Origin: Paenibacillus sp. RC67
GTDB lineage: Bacteria > Bacillota > Bacilli > Paenibacillales > NBRC-103111
Assembly (NCBI RefSeq): GCF_030020805.1
Contig: NZ_CP125098.1
Location: 2,336,001 to 2,400,000 of the forward strand
Direction: 5' to 3'
DNA: 64,000 bases
In this document: positions 27,047-35,279 of the stretch, piece after piece
Layout: every line of letters starts with the position of its first letter
Numbering within the stretch: position 1 is the first letter of the stretch
The notes under the pieces: generated by a model
Database searches by the model: none
Seen by the model: only the letters and a program-made list of their open reading frames with translations
Told to the model about the DNA's origin: nothing
Position numbers and translations under genes: made by a program

Positions 27047-28018
27047 TTGAACGTTAGTTTACACTCAGAAGATCGTAACGATTATTACGCAATAGCTGAA
27101 CTGAATGCTCTAACCTTTAACTATGGTTATGGTATGGGAGAGACCTGCTTAATTAGCCTGCTTCGTAACCGACAGACATTTGATCCTGATTTGTCTATCG
27201 TTGCTCGAATCGATGGTCGAATCGATGGTCGAATAGTAGGACACGTGTTATTTACTCCTCAACCTGTTCTTTTCAAAGGGAAATTGCTTCAAGCGGTCAT
27301 TCTTGCACCTCTGGTCGTTCATCCCGAGTTTCAAAATCAGGGTATTGGATCGAAGCTGGTGGAAGAGGGCATCCGCCGCTGCATTGAAAAAGGCTTCGAC
27401 CTGTCCCTTGTATTGGGACATTCTGAATATTATTCTCGTTTTGGGTATCGGCCTAACATGTGGAGCTCGGCTTCTTTACATATCGCTATGTCGGATATTC
27501 CTACACTTCAAACCACCGTTTCAGAACGGCGCTTAGAGGAGCGGGACGTGCCTGCACTACGTGCGATGTGGGAGGACTGGTTCGTGGATAGCGAAATGGC
27601 TATTGCACCAGGCGACTCCGTATTGGACTGGATCAGCTGCGACAGAGGGGTCCGGGCTTCTGCATTGAGTATGAATGGAGAATTAGTCGGATATATTCGA
27701 TATGATACATCCAACCCCTCGAGAATCATTAGCTTCTTGGCGAAAGATTCAATTGCATTTACCCATATGAGCAGTTATATGAAGTCATTGCTTCGAGCCA
27801 CTGAACTTGAAACGTTGGAGCTGCCGCTGCATCCCTTGAGCAAGGGAGTTCGTAGTATCGTTAATCTCCCTTACACTTCAAACATAATAACAGGAGAAGT
27901 CAGGATGCTTCGTGTGTTAAATAAGAATGAGGAGCTTCACCGTTATTGTGATGAAGTAGATAATGGGAAGACGACTCCAGGCAGTATTCTTTGGCCAGTT
28001 GAGTTTGATGTATTATAA
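27047..28018 (+). CDS. GNAT-family N-acetyltransferase (large, YhbS/Eis-like)
   Basis: A 323-residue protein. Its N-terminal half is a GNAT domain: the beta-4 strand AVILAPLVVHPEFQNQGIGSKLVEEGI contains the acetyl-CoA pyrophosphate loop QNQGIG, and the later FYSRFGY-like motif (YYSRFGYRP) is typical of YhbS-type members. The C-terminal half resembles a second, degenerate GNAT-like fold. The start is TTG 27047, with AGAGGG 8 bases upstream; an overlapping ATG at 27040 opens only a five-codon frame. It contains an in-frame 12-bp duplication giving RIDGRIDG. The acceptor is unknown. It is possibly co-transcribed with the amidase. Confidence 0.85.
   Translation: MNVSLHSEDRNDYYAIAELNALTFNYGYGMGETCLISLLRNRQTFDPDLSIVARIDGRIDGRIVGHVLFTPQPVLFKGKLLQAVILAPLVVHPEFQNQGIGSKLVEEGIRRCIEKGFDLSLVLGHSEYYSRFGYRPNMWSSASLHIAMSDIPTLQTTVSERRLEERDVPALRAMWEDWFVDSEMAIAPGDSVLDWISCDRGVRASALSMNGELVGYIRYDTSNPSRIISFLAKDSIAFTHMSSYMKSLLRATELETLELPLHPLSKGVRSIVNLPYTSNIITGEVRMLRVLNKNEELHRYCDEVDNGKTTPGSILWPVEFDVL
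27206..27229 (+). repeat. In-frame 12-bp tandem duplication inside the GNAT gene
   Basis: CGAATCGATGGT occurs twice in direct succession, and a partial third copy (CGAAT) follows. The product gains one extra RIDG in a loop between beta strands. The reading frame is kept. Confidence 0.9.
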
Positions 28019-28032
28019 AAAGACTAAAGTCC

Positions 28033-28061
28033 AAGCAGGTGCATGAAGCATCTGCTTTTTT
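28033..28061 (+). terminator. Rho-independent terminator after the GNAT gene
   Basis: AAGCAGGTGC pairs with GCATCTGCTT through one G-T pair across a short loop, followed by six Ts. Confidence 0.8.
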
Positions 28062-28104
28062 GTGATCAAATTGGTATATTTTATAACGAGGAATGTGGTA
28101 AAAT

Positions 28105-28884
28105 GTGGGAAAACTGCTGGAGGGTGCGATGCGAGCAACTCAGGATATACTTCAGATATGGAACCTATTTGATTCCCATCCAATGGAGACATTAACGAAG
28201 GCTTGGTACGCTGCGATCTCAGGAGAAGGCAAGCAAAGAAGCGTGGAGACTATGGAAGAACACCGACATCGGTACGGATTGTCGGGTAACTGCTTTGACT
28301 TGGCGCTTTGGCTCATTCATGCCTATAGAGCAAACGGAATGAACGCCTATGGAGTAGGACATAACCTGCATACGCCTAAAGCTCATGTAGCTGTAGTTGC
28401 TGTAAATTATAGGGGACAGCGTTATTTTTGCGATTTGGGCGATCAATGGATTGAACCTATCTTAGTAGACTCCACAAGTGCAGATTATTGCGAAGAAGCG
28501 CTCGAAGGCTTTGTAACCGGAGGAAAAGTGAAACCAGAAACGATCGCTGAAGGAATCCGTTTTGCCTATATAAGGCCTAACGGCAAAGTAAGCTATCAAT
28601 CTTTCAATTTAACGCCAATACAAGAAAATGAACTGGTAGCTGCTGGTCATTATTCTCAATCGCTGCTGAGACATCCGTTAGTGGAAATTCGTTTGAAGAA
28701 AGCGAATGAAATCGTACACTGGGAGTTTGATCGTTGGAGCAGCTTTATAAGCTGCAATGACGGTTTGGTTCATGAGTCGAAACTGGGGGATAACGAGCAG
28801 TGGGCTGAACGAATTCATGAACAAACAGGAATGAATCGGGAAATCGTCATGAAAGCTTTAGCTTTGTATGCAGCGGGTCCATAA
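28105..28884 (+). CDS. Arylamine N-acetyltransferase-like/transglutaminase-fold protein
   Basis: A 259-residue protein of uncertain function. A Cys-His-Asp arrangement like that of NAT or transglutaminase enzymes is visible: Cys63 in GNCFDLA, His94 in KAHVAVV and Asp110 in YFCDLGDQW, with the right order and spacing. The C-terminal 100 residues do not resemble a known domain. The start may be GTG 28105, or ATG 28129, which has GGAGGG only 4 bases upstream; the second would remove eight residues. It is followed closely by the GrpB-type gene and probably belongs to the same transcript. Confidence 0.6.
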   Translation: MGKLLEGAMRATQDILQIWNLFDSHPMETLTKAWYAAISGEGKQRSVETMEEHRHRYGLSGNCFDLALWLIHAYRANGMNAYGVGHNLHTPKAHVAVVAVNYRGQRYFCDLGDQWIEPILVDSTSADYCEEALEGFVTGGKVKPETIAEGIRFAYIRPNGKVSYQSFNLTPIQENELVAAGHYSQSLLRHPLVEIRLKKANEIVHWEFDRWSSFISCNDGLVHESKLGDNEQWAERIHEQTGMNREIVMKALALYAAGP

Positions 28885-28913
28885 TATTGCTTTAGTTAGG
28901 AGGATTACAGCAG

Positions 28914-29438
28914 ATGTCTGGAAGCAAGCAAGAGGTCATCTTGTCGGAATACGACCCGGAATGGGTTGACCTGTTCGAGTTAGAGAAAAAGGAGATTGTC
29001 CCGTTATTGCAGGACATTCTGATCGGGATAGAGCATATTGGCAGTACATCGATACCTGGCATGACCGCCAAACCTGTTATTGACATTATGGTTGGAATTG
29101 CCGGGCTGGAACAGCTTTCAACGGTACATATCCAACGACTAGAACTTATCGGTTATGAACATGTGGAGCATGTGCATTTTCCGGAAAGGAAGTTTTTTAG
29201 AAAAGGGAAGCGCGGGGCAGGGACTCATCATCTGCATATTTATCTGTATGAGGGAGAGCATTGGAAAGCGAATAGGGGATTTAGAAATTACTTGCGCATG
29301 TATCCGGAGACAGCAGTAGAATATGCCGAATTAAAAAGTAAGCTTAATGAAATATATGCTTACAACAGAGAAGCCTACACGAAAGCGAAGGCTCCTTTTA
29401 TTCAAAGAATTTTACAACAAGCAGAGGAAATAACCTAA
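28914..29438 (+). CDS. GrpB-family (UPF0157) nucleotidyltransferase-fold protein
   Basis: A 174-residue GrpB protein with the signature EHIGSTSIPGM followed by AKPVIDIMVG, a nucleotidyltransferase-like glycine/serine and Asp-x-Asp-like arrangement. The C-terminal part has the family HHLHIYL and FRNYLR-type motifs. Family members are small cytoplasmic proteins, some fused to dephospho-CoA kinase, and their reaction is not settled. The start follows AGGAGG with good spacing. It forms part of a run of small accessory genes on the + strand. Confidence 0.9.
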   Translation: MSGSKQEVILSEYDPEWVDLFELEKKEIVPLLQDILIGIEHIGSTSIPGMTAKPVIDIMVGIAGLEQLSTVHIQRLELIGYEHVEHVHFPERKFFRKGKRGAGTHHLHIYLYEGEHWKANRGFRNYLRMYPETAVEYAELKSKLNEIYAYNREAYTKAKAPFIQRILQQAEEIT

Positions 29439-29478
29439 GCGAGAAGCAGGATATGGGTAACGAAAGGAGACGGAACGT

Positions 29479-29652
29479 ATGACAACGGTTGTCATCCTTC
29501 TTTGGATTTTATCGATCTTGGCTACTTTTTGGGTTTGGTCTGATGCTTCAGACAAACGGGGAGCCAATATAGGTTGTCTTTGGGCACTGGTAGTTCTTAT
29601 TTTGGGACCTATCGGTTTCATTGCCTATATTTTTGTTAGAAACGCAGATTAG
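29479..29652 (+). CDS. Small two-helix membrane protein (57 aa)
   Basis: The 58-codon frame encodes two hydrophobic helices (about residues 3-20 and 31-52) joined by a short polar loop, WSDASDKRGAN. This resembles the small PLDc_N-like membrane proteins of Bacilli. AAAGGAGA sits 9 bases before the ATG, and the gene fits neatly between GrpB and the next small gene. The short loop with charged residues and Gly-Ala-Asn argues for a real membrane hairpin. Function unknown. Confidence 0.7.
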   Translation: MTTVVILLWILSILATFWVWSDASDKRGANIGCLWALVVLILGPIGFIAYIFVRNAD

Positions 29653-29710
29653 ATTTCGTGTTAATATATAAGATGGATAATAAAAGATTAGCATTTTGGA
29701 GGATATTCAC

Positions 29711-29884
29711 ATGAAAAAGGAACTATTGATAGTATGGCTCGAAGAAAAAATTCAACAAATTAAGGATACGCCGGTTAGCGTCGTAGATACGAAGGAAAAG
29801 CAGCATTATTTGCTGGGCAGCATGAAAACATTGGAATTAATCAAAGAACAGCTGGAACAAGGCAAGTTTGATGCATTAGACTAA
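29711..29884 (+). CDS. Small hypothetical protein (57 aa)
   Basis: A short, charged, mostly helical protein beginning MKKELLIVWLEEKI and ending QGKFDALD. GGAGG (29698-29702) is placed 8 bases before ATG 29711, which decides the start over the GTG at 29696. No family is recognised with certainty; similar short helical proteins of Bacilli have no known role. It is in line with the GrpB/membrane-protein run. Confidence 0.65.
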   Translation: MKKELLIVWLEEKIQQIKDTPVSVVDTKEKQHYLLGSMKTLELIKEQLEQGKFDALD

Positions 29885-29952
29885 GTGATATAGGAGCTCG
29901 TGGCAAACGGGAGAGACTCGAAAATAAAGGTGCGGTGCGGAGAACGGTCGAG

Positions 29953-30426
29953 ATGATGGAGATTCAGCTATGCGGTGAACAGGATTGTTGGAAGGTTGCC
30001 GAGTTGTACATAGAGCTAATGAATGAAATTATCGGTTCTACGGGAGGCGATATAAGCGTCCTTAATCCCAACGGCGCACCTGAGTTATGCAAAATGCTTA
30101 TCTCCATGGGAGCCTTAAACATATTGAAGGCTGTACACAAGGAGACAAGAGAAATCGTTGGGTTTCTGTCGATGTGTGAGAGCAGCTCTTTGTATGCAAA
30201 CGGACATTTTGGCATCATTCAAGAGCTGTATATACGCAGCGAGTATCGTTCTCACGGCGTCGGAAAAAATTTAGTAGGCGCCGCCATAGAGTACGCTAAG
30301 AACAAAGGCTGGAAACGATTAGAGGTCAGCACTCCTCCTCTGCCTGAATTTGAAAGAAGCCTAGCTATTTATCAAAGGGAAGGCTTCGTGATAACGGGTG
30401 GGGAGAAGCTAAAGCTTCTGTTATAA
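29953..30426 (+). CDS. GNAT-family N-acetyltransferase
   Basis: A single-domain GNAT of about 157 residues. Beta-4 is IIQELYIRSEYRSHGVGKNLVGAA, with the acetyl-CoA loop SHGVGK, and the last strands end in YQREGFVITG, typical of the family. The start is uncertain: ATG 29953 has GGAGA about 9 bases before it, while GTG 29935 would add six residues. The acceptor is unknown. A terminator follows at 30447. Confidence 0.83.
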   Translation: MMEIQLCGEQDCWKVAELYIELMNEIIGSTGGDISVLNPNGAPELCKMLISMGALNILKAVHKETREIVGFLSMCESSSLYANGHFGIIQELYIRSEYRSHGVGKNLVGAAIEYAKNKGWKRLEVSTPPLPEFERSLAIYQREGFVITGGEKLKLLL

Positions 30427-30446
30427 ATAGGATCATACACAACATG

Positions 30447-30484
30447 GCCGGAACGAGAATGCATTTTTCGTACCGGCTTTTTTA
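30447..30484 (+). terminator. Rho-independent terminator
   Basis: GCCGGAACGA (30447-30456) pairs with TCGTACCGGC (30468-30477) with one mismatch, followed by a T-run. Confidence 0.8.
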
Positions 30485-30516
30485 TTATCTTAATTATGTA
30501 TTTTGAGGTGAGGGGA

Positions 30517-31110
30517 ATGAGGGAAGACGTATTTTTTCATGAAACGATTATCCTTGAAAATCAACGCGTCAAGCTTGTTCCTTTATCGGAACAGCACGAG
30601 GAGGGGCTTCGAAGTATTATTTTTGACGAGGAATTGTGGAAGTTTTCTATTCAATGCAGATCGGAAGAGGATGTTAGAAGCTATATTAATAAAACGATGG
30701 AGCACAGGAAAGCAGGCCGAGCGTATCCTTTCGTTGTTATTGATAAGCAAACTAATGAAGTGGCTGGGGCAACCCGATTTGGGAATATCGTATTCCCTAA
30801 TAAGAGGCTGGAAATCGGTTGGACTTGGTACGGAAGCAAGTTTCGAGGGAGCGGTTTGAATCAAGCTTGTAAATTCGAGCTGCTGAACTATGTTTTTGAA
30901 CAAATGCGTTTTCGCAGAGTACAGTTCAGTACAGATATTGATAACCTTCGCTCTCAGAAAGCGATTCTCAAGCTTGGCGCAAAGCAAGAAGGCATATTCC
31001 GTGCTAATTACATTAACGCAGCTGGAGAGAGCAGGGATGATGTGTATTTCAGTATTATTCACTCGGAATGGGAAGCCATTAAAAATCGCATATTTAAGGA
31101 CTATCTATAA
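30517..31110 (+). CDS. GNAT-family N-acetyltransferase (RimJ/RimL-like)
   Basis: A 197-residue GNAT_3-type acetyltransferase. Landmarks are RVKLVPLSEQH near the N-terminus, WTWYGSKFRGSGLNQACK in the acetyl-CoA region and a final DNLRSQKAILKLGA, where an aligned Asn is usual. RimJ/RimL relatives modify ribosomal proteins or antibiotics, but the acceptor here is unknown. ATG 30517 is preferred because GAGGTGAGGGG lies just upstream of it; ATG 30496 has no such site. It is followed after 19 bp by an APH-type kinase and may be co-expressed. Confidence 0.87.
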   Translation: MREDVFFHETIILENQRVKLVPLSEQHEEGLRSIIFDEELWKFSIQCRSEEDVRSYINKTMEHRKAGRAYPFVVIDKQTNEVAGATRFGNIVFPNKRLEIGWTWYGSKFRGSGLNQACKFELLNYVFEQMRFRRVQFSTDIDNLRSQKAILKLGAKQEGIFRANYINAAGESRDDVYFSIIHSEWEAIKNRIFKDYL

Positions 31111-31129
31111 GAAAGGCTCGGGTGGTGAC

Positions 31130-32107
31130 GTGGAACCAGCACTTCTTCTTAGCATTATTTCTAATTATGATCTATCAGCTCCCATTATTGAGTTTATTAG
31201 ACATAATGAGAATCGGACGTATAAAGTAACGGATACAATGACAGGAGCGGCTTTTTTATTGCGCATTCATCAACCTGTAACAGAAAGCTTCCTGGGAGTG
31301 CAGCATACTCGTGAAGGACTAGCTTCAGAGATGAAGCTTCTGAAGACATTAGCGGAGCAAACGGAGCTTACTGTCCAGACCCCCGTCCTGAACCGATCAG
31401 GAGAATACGTAACAACATGTGAAATAGATGAGGAAACGATCTGCTGTACACTGCTGCGATGGCTCCATGGTAACATCCTATCGGATCAAGATTTGTTTAA
31501 AGATGAGAATGTTCGTCGATTGGGAACCGATATGGCTAAGCTGCATACATATTCCCGTAGCTATGAGGGAGTGTATTACAGCAGTAGACCAGAGTATGGC
31601 TTGGAGCGAAATGAGAAAATGCTGGGACGAATACTTTGCGGTGAGCAAATCGGATTATTTGGAATGAAAGAACGGAGTGTATTAGAGGAGGTTTTTAAGC
31701 TTATCCATCATAGGCTAGCTGCTCTTGACATCCATTCGGGCACTTGGGGTATGGTTCATGCCGATATCAATCTGAGTAATATCATAGTGTCGGATGAGGG
31801 ATGGTCGTTTATTGATTTCTGCTTATCCGGTTACGGCTTTTATTTAATGGATGTAGGTGCAGGGGCCCTTATGATGAAGGAAGAGAAGAAAGAGCTTTTT
31901 CTGAATAGCTATACGGATGCTTGTTCTTTGCCAGACGATCCTGTCAAACTCCTTGAGGGCTTTATGCTACTTGCAATATTCGGCTATTATGCCTTTCATA
32001 TGCAAAACCCGGAGAAACACAGATGGATCCGTGAAAGATTGCCGCGATTATGCGATATGCACTGTAAACCATTTTTGGAAGACAAACCGATTTTTTATCA
32101 GCTTTAA
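31130..32107 (+). CDS. APH-family phosphotransferase (SrkA/homoserine-kinase-like)
   Basis: An aminoglycoside-phosphotransferase-fold kinase of about 325 residues. The catalytic loop is VHADINLSN (HxD..N) and the metal-binding Asp is in FIDFCLSG. The N-lobe has a short beta-rich part with YKVTD and ITQ-like strands. The open frame extends upstream into the GNAT gene, but GTG 31130 is the sensible start: it lies 19 bp after the GNAT stop, with GGTGG close before it. The start could be a few codons off. The substrate is unknown; antibiotics, sugars and amino alcohols are all possible in this family. Confidence 0.82.
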   Translation: MEPALLLSIISNYDLSAPIIEFIRHNENRTYKVTDTMTGAAFLLRIHQPVTESFLGVQHTREGLASEMKLLKTLAEQTELTVQTPVLNRSGEYVTTCEIDEETICCTLLRWLHGNILSDQDLFKDENVRRLGTDMAKLHTYSRSYEGVYYSSRPEYGLERNEKMLGRILCGEQIGLFGMKERSVLEEVFKLIHHRLAALDIHSGTWGMVHADINLSNIIVSDEGWSFIDFCLSGYGFYLMDVGAGALMMKEEKKELFLNSYTDACSLPDDPVKLLEGFMLLAIFGYYAFHMQNPEKHRWIRERLPRLCDMHCKPFLEDKPIFYQL

Positions 32108-32230
32108 CATGGACATATCATTTTACAAAAAGGGTTGTATTCGGATAGTATAGATTTATGGGTATTACTTCCATATTTGTAGGATACAATAAGCCTCGGT
32201 CCTATCATTCTCTAGAAAAGAGGGAACAGC

Positions 32231-32716
32231 ATGAGAGCTATCTATCCGGGGTCCTTCGACCCGTTTACGTTAGGGCATTTGAACATTTTGGAGAGAGCGA
32301 CACGACTGTTTGAGCAAATTGACGTCGTTATAGCCAGCAACAAATCGAAGTCGCATATGTTTTCTCCAGAAGAAAGGTATCGGATTGCCCGATTGTCAAC
32401 CATTCATCTGAACCAAGCCGTTCGTGTAGTCCATTATTCTGGCATCATTGCCGACTATATTAAAGAACATCATATCGATGTCATTATACGGGGCATTAGA
32501 GGATCGACCGATTTGGATTACGAAATTAAGCTGGAGCAGTACAACCAAAAGGCTTGTTTAGCCGAAACCGTTTATTTAACGCCGACCACTCAGCATTTGA
32601 ACACTAGCAGCACTTTAGTCAAAATGTTTTTGCAGACTCAGAGGATCGAGCTGGCGTCAGCGTACATGACCGATAACGCGTTGAATTACATTCAAACTGT
32701 ACTTGAGAGCCGTTAA
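32231..32716 (+). CDS. coaD: Phosphopantetheine adenylyltransferase-like protein (CoaD, divergent)
   Basis: A 161-residue nucleotidyltransferase matching CoaD in length and N-terminal half. It has YPGSFDPFTLGH (TxGH nucleotide loop), a Lys in SNKSKSHMF and RGIRGSTDLDYE. CoaD adenylates 4-phosphopantetheine in coenzyme A synthesis. The C-terminal part is unusual: the SSSLVKE-type motif is present as TSSTLVK, but the glycine-rich stretch that normally follows is replaced. It may be a second, diverged copy. The next gene is a broken pgsA, 40 bp downstream. The start follows GAGGGAAC. Confidence 0.82.
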   Translation: MRAIYPGSFDPFTLGHLNILERATRLFEQIDVVIASNKSKSHMFSPEERYRIARLSTIHLNQAVRVVHYSGIIADYIKEHHIDVIIRGIRGSTDLDYEIKLEQYNQKACLAETVYLTPTTQHLNTSSTLVKMFLQTQRIELASAYMTDNALNYIQTVLESR

Positions 32717-32756
32717 CAACCCTATTATGGAAAAAAATGGAAGAGTTGTGCCGAAG

Positions 32757-33314
32757 ATGAATTTGGCAAATAAGATAACGTTCTTTCGGATCGGCTTGAT
32801 CCCTCTATTCATTATATTTCTGTATCCATACCCGACTAATTCTTGGGACACTTCCAGCATTATTGCCGCAGCGATATTTTTGATTGCAGCAGTTACGGAT
32901 CAATTAGACGGATACATAGCAAGAACCTATAACCAGGTTACTCGCCTCGGGATGCTGCTAGATCCGCTTGCAGATAAGCTATTAATATGTGCAGCATTAA
33001 TTATTTTGGTTTAGAATCATAAGCTTTCTTCCTGGATCGCCGTCGTCATTATTGCGCGGGAAATGATCATAACGGGCATTCGAATCGTTGCAGCTAGTAA
33101 AGGCATTGCGCTTGCTGCTGACCGTTATGGAAAAATCAAGCTTGTTGTACAGGTAGCCGCGGTGACGGCTGTCATATTGAACAATCAGCCGTTTCAATGG
33201 TGGATAGGAATCCCCGTCGATCAGATCCTCATGTACAGTGCCGCTGCGCTAACGATATACTCTGGCTACAACTACATAAAGAACAATATGAAAAGATTGG
33301 AGCTGCATCTGTAG
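32757..33314 (+). pseudogene. pgsA: pgsA-like CDP-alcohol phosphatidyltransferase interrupted by an amber codon
   Basis: The frame starts MNLANKITFFRIGLIP, as PgsA does, and contains the full DG..AR.{8}G...D...D signature (DGYIARTYNQ... then LLDPLADK). TAG at 33012-33014 stops it after about 85 residues. The same frame then continues without further stops, from NHKLSSW to the normal C-terminus near NNMKRLE at 33314. Replacing that codon by a sense codon would restore about 185 residues of usual length. The CDS is therefore a recent pseudogene, or depends on readthrough, or is a sequencing error. PgsA is essential, so an intact copy should exist elsewhere. Confidence 0.8.
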
Positions 33315-33340
33315 CTGCAACTTGGAGAGGAAGTTGTGTG

Positions 33341-33799
33341 ATGCGAATTATCGTCACAGGTGGAGCTGTCATTAAGGATAAGCATGGCAGAATATTAATG
33401 CAAAGAAGATCGGATTATGGGAATTGGGGACTTCCCGGAGGTGGAATGGATGCCGGTGAATCGGTAGAAGAGACGATGAAGCGGGAGGTTCTTGAAGAAA
33501 CCGGGCTTGCTGTAGAAGAGTGTGCGATCTATGCGGTCTACAGTGGTCCTAGAATGCAGTATCGGTACCCTGACGGGAATGAAGTGGTCTTCGTCATGTT
33601 TATTTTTGATGCTAGAGTAGACTTAGAGAATCGGATTGCCGCAGACGGGAAAACATTATTGTTCCAAGACAGCCATAATGAATCTCTGGTCCTGGAGTTT
33701 AAGCATTTGGAAGAAGTTTACATTGGGGAAGTTAGCAGTGTACAGCGCCCGTTATTTGAGGATTTGAAAAAGGGAGAACAGGCGTTACTTCGAACGTGA
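33341..33799 (+). CDS. Nudix hydrolase
   Basis: A 152-residue Nudix enzyme with the box GGGMDAGESVEETMKREV followed by LEETGL, matching GX5EX7REUXEEXGU. It cleaves a nucleoside diphosphate linked to something; YtkD-, MutT- or ADP-sugar-type substrates are all possible. ATG 33341 is preferred: GAGAGGAAG ends 7 bases before it. The ORF upstream of that only reads through the pgsA remnant in another frame. The gene is 27 bp after the pgsA remnant and 44 bp before an APH-type kinase gene. Confidence 0.88.
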   Translation: MRIIVTGGAVIKDKHGRILMQRRSDYGNWGLPGGGMDAGESVEETMKREVLEETGLAVEECAIYAVYSGPRMQYRYPDGNEVVFVMFIFDARVDLENRIAADGKTLLFQDSHNESLVLEFKHLEEVYIGEVSSVQRPLFEDLKKGEQALLRT

Positions 33800-33843
33800 G
33801 CTTGTAGATTAAAGTAGATTCAATAGAGGAGGGAGCGTTTTGT

Positions 33844-34638
33844 ATGGAAATAGGACAAAAGCTCGGACAGGGACGGCAAGCCGAGGTTTTTGGTTATGAC
33901 AAGGCGCAGATTATTAAGCTGTTTTATCCCAATACTCCTCTCTATATTATTGAACATGAATACAAAATAGCTTCAGTCGTACAAGATTCAGGTTTGCCCG
34001 TTGCAAAAGCATTCGAGATCATTACAGTTGGCGGGAGGACGGGAATCGTTTACGAAAAGCTTGAAGGTCCGACACTGTTGCAAGTGCTCTTAAGCGATAT
34101 TTCCAAAGCAGCATGGATAGGTGAGGTGAGTGCGCGTCTGCATGCCAAGGTGCATCAGAGCCACAGCGATAGCCTTCCTTCACAGAAGGAAGATTTTGAG
34201 AAGAAAATAAGAGCGGTTAGGATCGAGTCTGTCTTGAAAGACAAGGCGCTTCGATTGCTGGATATGCTGCCCGAATCTAATGAGGTATGTCACGGAGATT
34301 TCCATCCAGATAATATCTTGCTTTCGCCGAGCGGACCGAACGTCATCGACTGGATTAATGCCAAAAGAGGGAATCGCTTGGCTGATTTTGTGTTAAGCGC
34401 CCTGATTCTCAAAATTGCAGAGCTACCGGATTTTATTCCTCACTTTGAAAACTTTCATAATTCAAGGTCTATACTATTCAAGGCTTACACTCAAACTTAC
34501 TTGAGTGAGCTGCCCACGGACAAAGCAGATATCTTGCCATGGATTCCGTTTGCGGCGATCTTCCGTCTAGAACAAGGAATCGAATCGGAGCATTCACGTT
34601 TGGTCAGGATCATTAAGAAGGGACTAAGCAGTGTATGA
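33844..34638 (+). CDS. APH-family phosphotransferase
   Basis: A 264-residue kinase-fold protein. The N-lobe begins with IGQGRQAEVFGY (glycine-rich loop), and the catalytic loop VCHGDFHPDNILL is canonical. The metal-binding Asp is in VIDWINA, where the usual DFG is DW as in APH relatives of the YcbJ type. Fused phosphotransferase and DUF402 pairs occur in Bacilli. It overlaps the downstream DUF402 gene by ATGA, so the two are translationally coupled. The substrate is unknown. Confidence 0.87.
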   Translation: MEIGQKLGQGRQAEVFGYDKAQIIKLFYPNTPLYIIEHEYKIASVVQDSGLPVAKAFEIITVGGRTGIVYEKLEGPTLLQVLLSDISKAAWIGEVSARLHAKVHQSHSDSLPSQKEDFEKKIRAVRIESVLKDKALRLLDMLPESNEVCHGDFHPDNILLSPSGPNVIDWINAKRGNRLADFVLSALILKIAELPDFIPHFENFHNSRSILFKAYTQTYLSELPTDKADILPWIPFAAIFRLEQGIESEHSRLVRIIKKGLSSV

Positions 34639-35189
34639 AGCAAAAAATCGCAAATCGACCGAATTGGACTCGTATATTAAAAAAAAGATACTACCAACAC
34701 TATGTAAGCGACGAGGTGTTCGAGGGCTATATGAGCTTTCTTTATCTCGATCAAGTAAGAGAGCCTCTCTTTATACAGTACGCTGGTGAGAGTGTGTGTA
34801 TCGCAGATCATGGTTATTCATGGATTATGCTGTTCCCCAGGGACAGTCATCATAGTGTAACGATTATGCTAGATAGTAACGATCAGGTGCTGCAGTGGTA
34901 CTTTGATGTGACTTGGCTGACAGAGCTGAACGATGAAGGAGTGCCTGTCATCCATGATCTGTATTTGGATCTCGTCCAGCTGCCGAATGGAAACCATTTT
35001 GTTTTGGATGAAGACGAGCTGCTGGATGCACGTCATAAGGGTATTATCAATGAGGATGTCTATGAATTAGCCGTACAAGAGATGCAAGCCATTCAGCAAA
35101 GTCTTGAAAGCGGAGATAATAAGTATATACTTCACACGGGAAAGTACATAGAGCAGTTAAGAAACCAGAGATTGCATGAGTACAAATGA
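34635..35189 (+). CDS. DUF402-family protein (FomD-like)
   Basis: A 184-residue DUF402 protein. The conserved part (about 90-160) reads WYFDVTW followed by DLYLDLVQLP and DEDELLDA, providing the metal-binding Asp residues seen in FomD-like phosphatases. These hydrolyse nucleoside diphosphate linkages, and FomD acts in fosfomycin synthesis. Coupling by ATGA to an APH-type kinase suggests the two act in one reaction sequence, perhaps phosphorylation and release of a small molecule; this is inference. A terminator follows. Confidence 0.87.
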   Translation: MKQKIANRPNWTRILKKRYYQHYVSDEVFEGYMSFLYLDQVREPLFIQYAGESVCIADHGYSWIMLFPRDSHHSVTIMLDSNDQVLQWYFDVTWLTELNDEGVPVIHDLYLDLVQLPNGNHFVLDEDELLDARHKGIINEDVYELAVQEMQAIQQSLESGDNKYILHTGKYIEQLRNQRLHEYK

Positions 35190-35214
35190 ACTTATTGAAT
35201 ATTTTGGGTAAAAG

Positions 35215-35260
35215 AAAAGTCGCATCTCTTCCTAAGTATAAGGAGGAACGCGACTTTTTT
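35215..35260 (+). terminator. Terminator after the DUF402 gene
   Basis: AAAAGTCGC (35215-35223) pairs with GCGACTTTT (from 35250), followed by more Ts. It can also serve the convergent regulator gene. Confidence 0.8.
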
Positions 35261-35279
35261 GGGCTGTAAAGGGACCGTT

